Source: Desulfovibrionaceae bacterium | GTDB taxonomy: Bacteria; Desulfobacterota; Desulfovibrionia; Desulfovibrionales; Desulfovibrionaceae | Assembly (NCBI GenBank): GCA_009773665.1 | Contig: WSYE01000030.1 | Location: forward strand, 1 to 41,871 | DNA: 41,871 nt | Direction: 5' to 3' | In this document: one piece after another, positions 38,087 through 41,871 of the stretch | Layout of the letters: the number at the start of each line of letters is the position of its first letter | How positions within the stretch are numbered: position 1 is the stretch's first letter | Notes under the pieces: generated by a model | What the model saw: only the letters and a program-made list of their open reading frames with translations | What the model was told of the DNA's origin: nothing | The model's database searches: none | Position numbers and translations under genes: made by a program

Positions 38087-38381
38087 TATACTTGATGCGG
38101 CGCTAGAAATGGCTCATGATCTCCATAAGGTTGGCGTTATGGATAAATTGACCTTGAGGCAAATCGAGACACTTTGTATTCCAGAGGTCAAAAAATACAC
38201 ACCGGAACAGATTAAGTGTATCCGCGAAAATACAAATACGAGTAGAACAGTGTTTGCAAAGTTGCTTCATGTTCAGCCGACGACAGTGGAACATTGGGAA
38301 CGTGGTTTGAAAAAGCCTAGTGGGCCATCATTAAGATTGCTCGATGTAGTGGAGCGCAAGGGGATTGGGGCTTTATGCTAG
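38079..38381 (+). CDS. HTH antitoxin (XRE/HigA-NadS-like)
   Basis: 100 residues with an XRE-type helix-turn-helix in the C-terminal half (SRTVFAKLLHVQPTTVEHWERGLKKPSG). The N-terminal part is probably the toxin-neutralising region. The ATG sits inside the toxin's last codons (overlap 8 bp), which couples their synthesis; the toxin-first order is characteristic of HigBA. Low GC, like the toxin. It should bind its own promoter with the toxin. Confidence 0.88.
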   Translation: MSDILDAALEMAHDLHKVGVMDKLTLRQIETLCIPEVKKYTPEQIKCIRENTNTSRTVFAKLLHVQPTTVEHWERGLKKPSGPSLRLLDVVERKGIGALC

Positions 38382-38485
38382 AGTGCTGGCTGCATGGTGT
38401 TCAAAATCATTAAACAAGTCAGATTTATGTTATTCGGAGGCATATTCCTGCCTCTCTCTTCTCATTTGAATCTCCAGAACGGGCG

Positions 38486-39196
38486 CTAATCGTGACTGTG
38501 CGGCAAGTCGCCCAGGCTGTGCACGTGATGGTGCAGGTGCGGGGCTTCGGCGGCCTCGTGCAGATGGCCATGAGACAGCGTGAAGTACCGGTTGGTGACC
38601 TGCGTGAGGAAATCCCACTCGTGCGACACCACCAGAAGCGCCAGGTCCAGCCCGCGAAGCACCTCGGCCACGCGGGCCTTGCTCTCGGGGTCCAGGCCGG
38701 TGGTGGGCTCGTCCAGCAGAAGCGCCTTGGGTCGCATGGCCAGCACCCCGGCAAGCGACGTCAAGCGCTTCTCGCCGCCTGAGAGCCTGTGCGTCAGGCG
38801 CTCCTCGAACCCGCACAATCCCACCATGGACAGGCACTCCAGCGCCACGGCGCGAGCCTCGGCCTGCGACGCGCCCAGGTTCAGCGGACCGAAGGCCACG
38901 TCTTCCAGCACGGTGGGACAGAAAAGCTGATCGTCGGAGTTCTGAAACAGATACCCCAGTACGCGCCGGGCCTGGGTGAAGTCGCCATTTTGGCGGCACT
39001 CGCTGCCCAGGATGCGCACCACGCCGCCGGTAGGCGTCACCAGCCCCATGATGGCCTTCAGGAGGGTGGTCTTGCCGCTGCCGGTGTGCCCGGCCAGCCC
39101 CAGGCGCTGGCCCTCGTCCAGGCGCAGATTCAGATCGGCCAGCACCACGCGGTCCTGATACCCGCAGGTAAGCCCTTCCAGTTCCACCAGCGTCAT
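38486..39196 (-). CDS. cbiO: Cobalt/nickel ECF transporter ATPase CbiO
   Basis: 236-residue ABC ATPase of an energy-coupling factor transporter. Walker A GHTGSGKT at 36-43, Q-loop YLFQNSDDQLF, signature LSGGEKRL near 138, Walker B ALLLDEPTTGLD. After the ATPase core a His-rich tail follows (HLHEAAEAPHLHHHVHS ... LPHSHD, about 213-236; 10 His), which could bind Ni or Co or supply metal. ATG at 39196 overlaps the cbiQ stop by 4 bp. Confidence 0.92.
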   Translation of the reverse strand: MTLVELEGLTCGYQDRVVLADLNLRLDEGQRLGLAGHTGSGKTTLLKAIMGLVTPTGGVVRILGSECRQNGDFTQARRVLGYLFQNSDDQLFCPTVLEDVAFGPLNLGASQAEARAVALECLSMVGLCGFEERLTHRLSGGEKRLTSLAGVLAMRPKALLLDEPTTGLDPESKARVAEVLRGLDLALLVVSHEWDFLTQVTNRYFTLSHGHLHEAAEAPHLHHHVHSLGDLPHSHD

Positions 39197-39939
39197 GCGC
39201 TTCCCCTTTCCAGAACGGCCACCAGCACAATCCCGGCGCAGGCCGCGACACCGAGCGCCGTATCGACGGCGCGCCAGCGCAGGCCGCCCAGGCTCCTGAA
39301 GCGCCCGTCGAAGCCCCGGCAGATCATGGCCTGGTGAATGGCGGCTGATTTGTCCATGGCGCGCATGAAAAGCAGCGCCAGCAGAAGTCCGTACGTGCCC
39401 CAGGCCCGGCGCGACGTGCCCGGTGTGAAGCCGCGAAGGCGCGCCGCAGTGACCAGCCGGTCCCACTCGTGGCGCATGAGGTCCAGATAGCGGAAGGTGA
39501 GCGACAGGATGAGGCAGAGCTTGTCCGGCACGCCCAGCGCCGACAAGGCGGACCCCAGGCGCGGCGGGGACAGCGGCTGCACCAGCCCCCAGAAGATCAG
39601 GAAGATGGCGTTGCCCTTGGCGGTCATGTGCAGGGCCAGCATAAGGCCCTCGCGGGTGAAGGCCAGCGACCCCAGGCGCAGAAGCGGGTCGCCAGGGACA
39701 GCCAGGGGCACGGTGGCAATGAGCCCCAGAAAGAAGACGTTCACCAGGGCCAGCCTGCGCGCAAGTGCTCCCCAGCGCCCGCTGTTCAGGGCCAGACAGG
39801 CTGCGCCGAAGCCGAGTCCGGCCAGGGCGGCGGGCCAGGAGCGGCACACGGCCACAGCCACGCACAGGCCCAGGGCGCACAGCAGGCGCGAGCGCGGGTC
39901 AAGCCCAGGCTGAGCCTCCTGCGCGCACTGGCCGCTCAA
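39193..39939 (-). CDS. cbiQ: Cobalt/nickel ECF transporter transmembrane protein CbiQ
   Basis: 248-residue T component of the ECF transporter. Multiple hydrophobic helices and the two characteristic Arg-containing motifs, AARLRGF and ICRGFDG, which sit in the cytoplasmic coupling helices and contact the ATPase. It overlaps cbiM and cbiO by 4 bp (ATGA) at each end, so the three genes are one coupled operon. Confidence 0.92.
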   Translation of the reverse strand: MSGQCAQEAQPGLDPRSRLLCALGLCVAVAVCRSWPAALAGLGFGAACLALNSGRWGALARRLALVNVFFLGLIATVPLAVPGDPLLRLGSLAFTREGLMLALHMTAKGNAIFLIFWGLVQPLSPPRLGSALSALGVPDKLCLILSLTFRYLDLMRHEWDRLVTAARLRGFTPGTSRRAWGTYGLLLALLFMRAMDKSAAIHQAMICRGFDGRFRSLGGLRWRAVDTALGVAACAGIVLVAVLERGSA

Positions 39940-40526
39940 AAAAGCTCCGGACGCATGCGCTTGAGAAATCCCAGGATCACCAGGGTGATGGCCCCCTCGA
40001 TGCCCATGAGCGCCAGATGCGCCCAGAAGAACAGCCCCGCGAACACGGACAGGGCGTCGCCGGAGAGCACCAGGGCCAGATAGAGAAGAGTCAGGCTCCC
40101 CAGGATGGACAGCGCCCCGCAGGCGAACGCGCCCACGGCGAAGGCCGGGCCGCTGCGCGACAGCAAGGGCCGCGCGGCCAGACCGCAGATCACGGCGGGA
40201 AGGCCCATGACCACGGCGTTGACGCCCAGCACGGTCAGTCCGCCGAACTGGAACAGCAGCGCCTGGAGCAAAAGCCCCACGAAGATTGCCGGAAAGGCCG
40301 CGAACCCAAGCATGGCCCCCATCAGGCCCGAGAGCACCAGGTGGATGCTGGACGGCCCAATGGGCAGATGCACCAGACTCGCGGCGAAAAAAGCAGCAGA
40401 GAGAACGCCGGTGCGCACCAGGGCCTCGCCCTCGAGCTTCCTGAGCCCGACGGCAATCCCGGCCACCGCCAGCACGGCTCCACCAGCAAGAACGGGAGCA
40501 GATAAAACGCCTTCGGAAATGTGCAT
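39936..40526 (-). CDS. cbiM: Cobalt/nickel ECF transporter substrate component CbiM
   Basis: 196-residue S component that binds the metal. It starts with MHISEGVLS: the N-terminal Met and His2, with further conserved residues, form the square-planar Co/Ni site, so the ATG at 40526 must be correct. The remaining protein is hydrophobic (six or so helices, VHLPIGPSSIHLVLSGLMG). Metal specificity (Co or Ni) cannot be told. No cbiN or cbiL partner is present in the window. The gene is divergent from znuA. Confidence 0.9.
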   Translation of the reverse strand: MHISEGVLSAPVLAGGAVLAVAGIAVGLRKLEGEALVRTGVLSAAFFAASLVHLPIGPSSIHLVLSGLMGAMLGFAAFPAIFVGLLLQALLFQFGGLTVLGVNAVVMGLPAVICGLAARPLLSRSGPAFAVGAFACGALSILGSLTLLYLALVLSGDALSVFAGLFFWAHLALMGIEGAITLVILGFLKRMRPELF

Positions 40527-40704
40527 CGGGTCAACGTCCGGCTTTTTTTCGCCTCACGAGCGCCGCGCCCGTGAAGAGGTTCTCAAGACAAGGCTCACGC
40601 CGCCGACTTGTGTCCAATCCCGGTTCGGGGGCTCAGGGGCGGTAGTTGAAACGTCATTTCACATAAACAATCGACGCGTCACAAGTATTGGTGCTACGTG
40701 TTAC

Positions 40705-40749
40705 TGTCAACGTGATTTTGGCGTTGACACGTATGCAACCAAGTTGCAT
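40705..40749. promoter_or_regulatory. Two perfect dyads between cbiM and znuA (probable metal-regulator operators)
   Basis: TGTCAACG (40705-40712) and CGTTGACA (40722-40729) form an 8-bp dyad with 9-bp spacer. Just after, ATGCAAC-CAA-GTTGCAT (40733-40749) is a 7-3-7 palindrome, 33 bp before the znuA start. A GTGTTAC (40698-40704), like a half-site of the NikR-type signal, also overlaps. The palindromes suggest Fur-family (Zur) or NikR control; which protein binds is not known. Confidence 0.55.
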
Positions 40750-40781
40750 CACAGGCCAGTATCGACGATCAGGAGGATTGC

Positions 40782-41666
40782 ATGAAACCCCTTCAAGCCG
40801 CTCTGGCTCTCGTTCTCATCCTGTGGGCGGTCCCCGCGCTGGCCGGGCCGCTGCCCGTGATGGTCAGCGTCGCGCCGCAGAAGTACGTGTTGGAAAAACT
40901 GGCCGGGCCGCTGGTGGAAGTGAGCGTGATGGTCGCGCCCGGCGCGGACGCCCACACCTTCGAGCCCAAGCCCAGCCAGATGGCCCAGGCCGCCAAGGCG
41001 AAGCTCTACTTCGCCCAGGGCGTGGAGTTCGAGCACGCCTGGCTGCCCAAACTGTCCAAGACCAACCCCGGCATGACCGTGGTCAACACCCTGGAAGGCA
41101 TCGAGCTCATGCCCATGGAAGAGCATCACGACGACCACGGCCACGACAAGCATGCCAAAGACAAGCACGAAGAGCTGGAGATGGACCCTCACACCTGGAC
41201 CGCTCCTTCGCTCATGAAGCGTCAGGCCGAGACCATGGCGCACGCGCTTGGCAAGGCCGACCCCGAGAACGCCCAGGTCTACAACAGCAACCTCAAGGCC
41301 TTTTCCGACGAACTCGCCGCCCTGGATTCGCAGATCCGCGCCTTGCTCAAAGGCGTCCCCGCCGGGTCGGAGTTCATCGTGTTCCACCCCGCCTGGGCCT
41401 ATTTCGCGCGCGAATACGGGCTCAAAGAGGTCGCTATTGAATCCGGCGGCAAGGAACCGAGCCCGAGAAAGCTCAAGGAACTGATCAAGCACGCCAAGGA
41501 AACCAAGGCCAAGGCCATCTTCGTGCAGCCGCAGTTCTCCCGCAAGACTGCGCAGACTCTGGCCGACGCCATCGGGGCCAAGCTCGTGCCCGCTGACGAC
41601 CTCGCGGCGGACTGGAACGCCAACATGCTTGCCGTGGCCAAGGCGTTGGCTGACGCGCTGAAGTAG
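40782..41666 (+). CDS. znuA: Zinc ABC transporter substrate-binding protein
   Basis: 294-residue periplasmic zinc binder (cluster A-I). Signal peptide MKPLQAALALVLILWAVPALA, probably cleaved after Ala21. Ligands expected at H58 (PGADAHTFEPKPS), the His of DPHTW, the His of VFHPAWAYFA, plus a late Asp. A His/Asp-rich loop (EEHHDDHGHDKHAKDKHEE, about 113-131) is typical of zinc-specific members. AGGAGG precedes the ATG. The ATPase and permease (znuCB) do not follow within the window. Confidence 0.92.
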   Translation: MKPLQAALALVLILWAVPALAGPLPVMVSVAPQKYVLEKLAGPLVEVSVMVAPGADAHTFEPKPSQMAQAAKAKLYFAQGVEFEHAWLPKLSKTNPGMTVVNTLEGIELMPMEEHHDDHGHDKHAKDKHEELEMDPHTWTAPSLMKRQAETMAHALGKADPENAQVYNSNLKAFSDELAALDSQIRALLKGVPAGSEFIVFHPAWAYFAREYGLKEVAIESGGKEPSPRKLKELIKHAKETKAKAIFVQPQFSRKTAQTLADAIGAKLVPADDLAADWNANMLAVAKALADALK

Positions 41667-41675
41667 GGGAGAAGC

Positions 41676-41741
41676 TGGGGCTCCGCCCCAGACCCCGGCA
41701 GGGCTCTGCCCTGCACCCGCCAGGGGAGAAGCCTCCCCTGG
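41676..41741 (+). repeat. Triple-hairpin GC-rich intergenic repeat
   Basis: Three tandem perfect hairpins begin 10 bp after the znuA stop: TGGGGC-TCC-GCCCCA (41676-41690), GCAGGGC-TCT-GCCCTGC (41698-41714) and CCAGGGGAG-AAGC-CTCCCCTGG (41720-41741). There is no T-run, so it is not a classic terminator; it looks like a dispersed REP-like element. The rest of the window (41742-41871) shows nothing I can assign. Confidence 0.8.
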
Positions 41742-41871
41742 ACCCGGCTCTTAGCTTCGCGTCGGGGGCGGCAGTATGGGCTGGGGCAGGTGCTTGGTGC
41801 TGTCTCGCCCGTGTCCTGGCGGGCTAGAACCGATTTGAAGACGATTCGTCGCCCGCCCGCCAGAACCCGGT

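Overview
The window looks like a high-GC chromosomal segment of a sulfate-reducing deltaproteobacterium of the Desulfovibrio / Fundidesulfovibrio type. The evidence is family-level: a Desulfovibrio gigas-like single-cluster ferredoxin, a DUF39 homocysteine-biosynthesis protein, a divergent DnaA, an ApgM-type enzyme, and GC-rich palindromic intergenic repeats. The species cannot be named from sequence alone.

Layout. 1-2.7 kb (minus): Mla-type lipid transport (ATPase cut by the window edge, permease, STAS protein) and a heptose-7-phosphate kinase. 2.7-5.3 kb: chromosome segregation genes parB and parA, separated by an oppositely oriented zinc-ribbon-like gene, with an exact parS palindrome beside parA. 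5.4-9.4 kb: a broken sugar-nucleotide epimerase, coaBC, a SemiSWEET, DUF190 and crcB. 9.6-17.6 kb (minus): dnaA-dnaN-gyrB-gyrA, the classic origin cluster. The 371-bp dnaA-dnaN gap is a weak oriC candidate. With parS 11 kb away, this places the window near the replication origin.

17.7-27.5 kb (mostly plus): DUF39 protein, a small lipoprotein, an FCD regulator lacking its DNA-binding domain, two paralogous hybrid-free histidine kinases flanking a periplasmic-sensor GGEEF cyclase, and two unknown overlapping genes. 27.7-32.2 kb: a FlgM-like microprotein behind a textbook sigma-28 promoter, ferredoxin, tandem universal stress protein, a translationally coupled apgM / thioesterase / amidohydrolase run, and a stand-alone response regulator.

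32.4-41.9 kb is rich in metal genes: feoA - Cys-rich small membrane protein - feoA - feoB with Fur-box-like sites; an ECF sigma factor, small membrane protein and periplasmic metal-sensor-like protein; a low-GC toxin-antitoxin pair; cbiMQO (Co/Ni uptake) divergent from znuA (Zn uptake) across a region with two perfect dyads. The gene order suggests, but does not prove, a metal-homeostasis neighbourhood in which the sigma operon could sense a transition metal.

The points I consider most worth checking are the sigma-28/FlgM-like unit, the metal-sensing sigma operon next to metal importers, the split parAB with parS, the kinase-cyclase-kinase cluster, and the paired inverted repeat between gyrB and gyrA.
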